Assembly (NCBI GenBank): GCA_964349045.1
Contig: CAYGFI010000239.1
Coordinates: 1-5,840 of the forward strand
Reading direction: 5' to 3'
Length of the DNA stretch: 5,840 nt
Origin: JACJXF01 sp964349045
GTDB taxonomy: Bacteria > Bacteroidota > Bacteroidia > Bacteroidales > GCA-2748055
The notes beneath the pieces are model-generated. The model searched no databases. It was given only the letters and a program-made list of their open reading frames with translations, and was not told the DNA's origin. Below, one piece after another: positions 5,825 through 5,840 of this stretch; position 1 is the stretch's first letter, and every line of letters begins with the position of its first letter. Both the position numbers and the translations under genes were made by a program.

Positions 5825-5840
5825 TACTCCAAAATATATC
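5817..5840 (+). CDS. Start of a partner gene, cut by the window edge
   Basis: An ATG at 5817 opens MNDTPKYI and is still open at the window end. It overlaps the last 8 nt of the nucleotidyltransferase gene (ending at 5824), which points to translational coupling. I recall small proteins with a similar N-terminal beginning (D-T/S-P-x-I/Y) encoded next to Bacteroidota nucleotidyltransferases, but eight residues cannot identify a family. A second ATG at 5821 in another frame is an alternative start. Confidence 0.4.

Overview
The window looks like a chromosomal piece of a Bacteroidota bacterium, probably Bacteroidales-like. The evidence is AT-rich intergenic DNA, starts without clear Shine-Dalgarno sequences, several promoter candidates of the Bacteroidota type (-33 TTTG, 19-21 nt, -7 TAnnTTTG), and protein families common in that phylum. 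The phylum call is an inference from these traits. No marker gene is present.

Layout, left to right. (1) A complete tRNA-Pro(CGG) with a good -7 box in front and a strong terminator hairpin behind. (2) A + strand pair of the AbiE type (type IV toxin-antitoxin / abortive infection): a full-length AbiEi-like antitoxin and regulator, overlapped by an AbiEii-like nucleotidyltransferase toxin. The toxin loses all homology after about 98 residues, just before its third catalytic acid should appear, so it reads as a broken toxin beside an intact antitoxin. A perfect 8+8 bp palindrome sits on the predicted transcription start of this pair and is a good operator candidate. (3) At the break point lie three tandem copies of a degenerate 24-bp repeat. 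(4) A large - strand gene for a SWIM zinc finger-SNF2 helicase (761 aa), with all main helicase motifs intact. It converges with the AbiE pair. (5) A 513-bp divergent intergenic region containing a GC-rich cluster of four consecutive dyad symmetries, roughly bracketed by a 9-bp direct repeat. (6) A + strand gene for a 165-aa helical protein of unknown function, perhaps of four-helix-bundle type. (7) A + strand MNT/AbiEii-like nucleotidyltransferase (177 aa) with its own good promoter, whose stop overlaps the start of a further gene cut off by the window edge.

Taken together this is an accessory, defence-flavoured stretch next to a tRNA gene: one decayed AbiE toxin-antitoxin module, one apparently intact nucleotidyltransferase module with a partner running off the right edge, and a SNF2-type ATPase between them. 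No integrase, transposase or second tRNA-end repeat is visible, so the idea of a tRNA-anchored island remains an inference. I find no clear evidence of a wholly new system. The items most worth a second look are the orphaned AbiEi with its operator, the repeat at the toxin break, the dyad cluster, and the right-edge nucleotidyltransferase pair.
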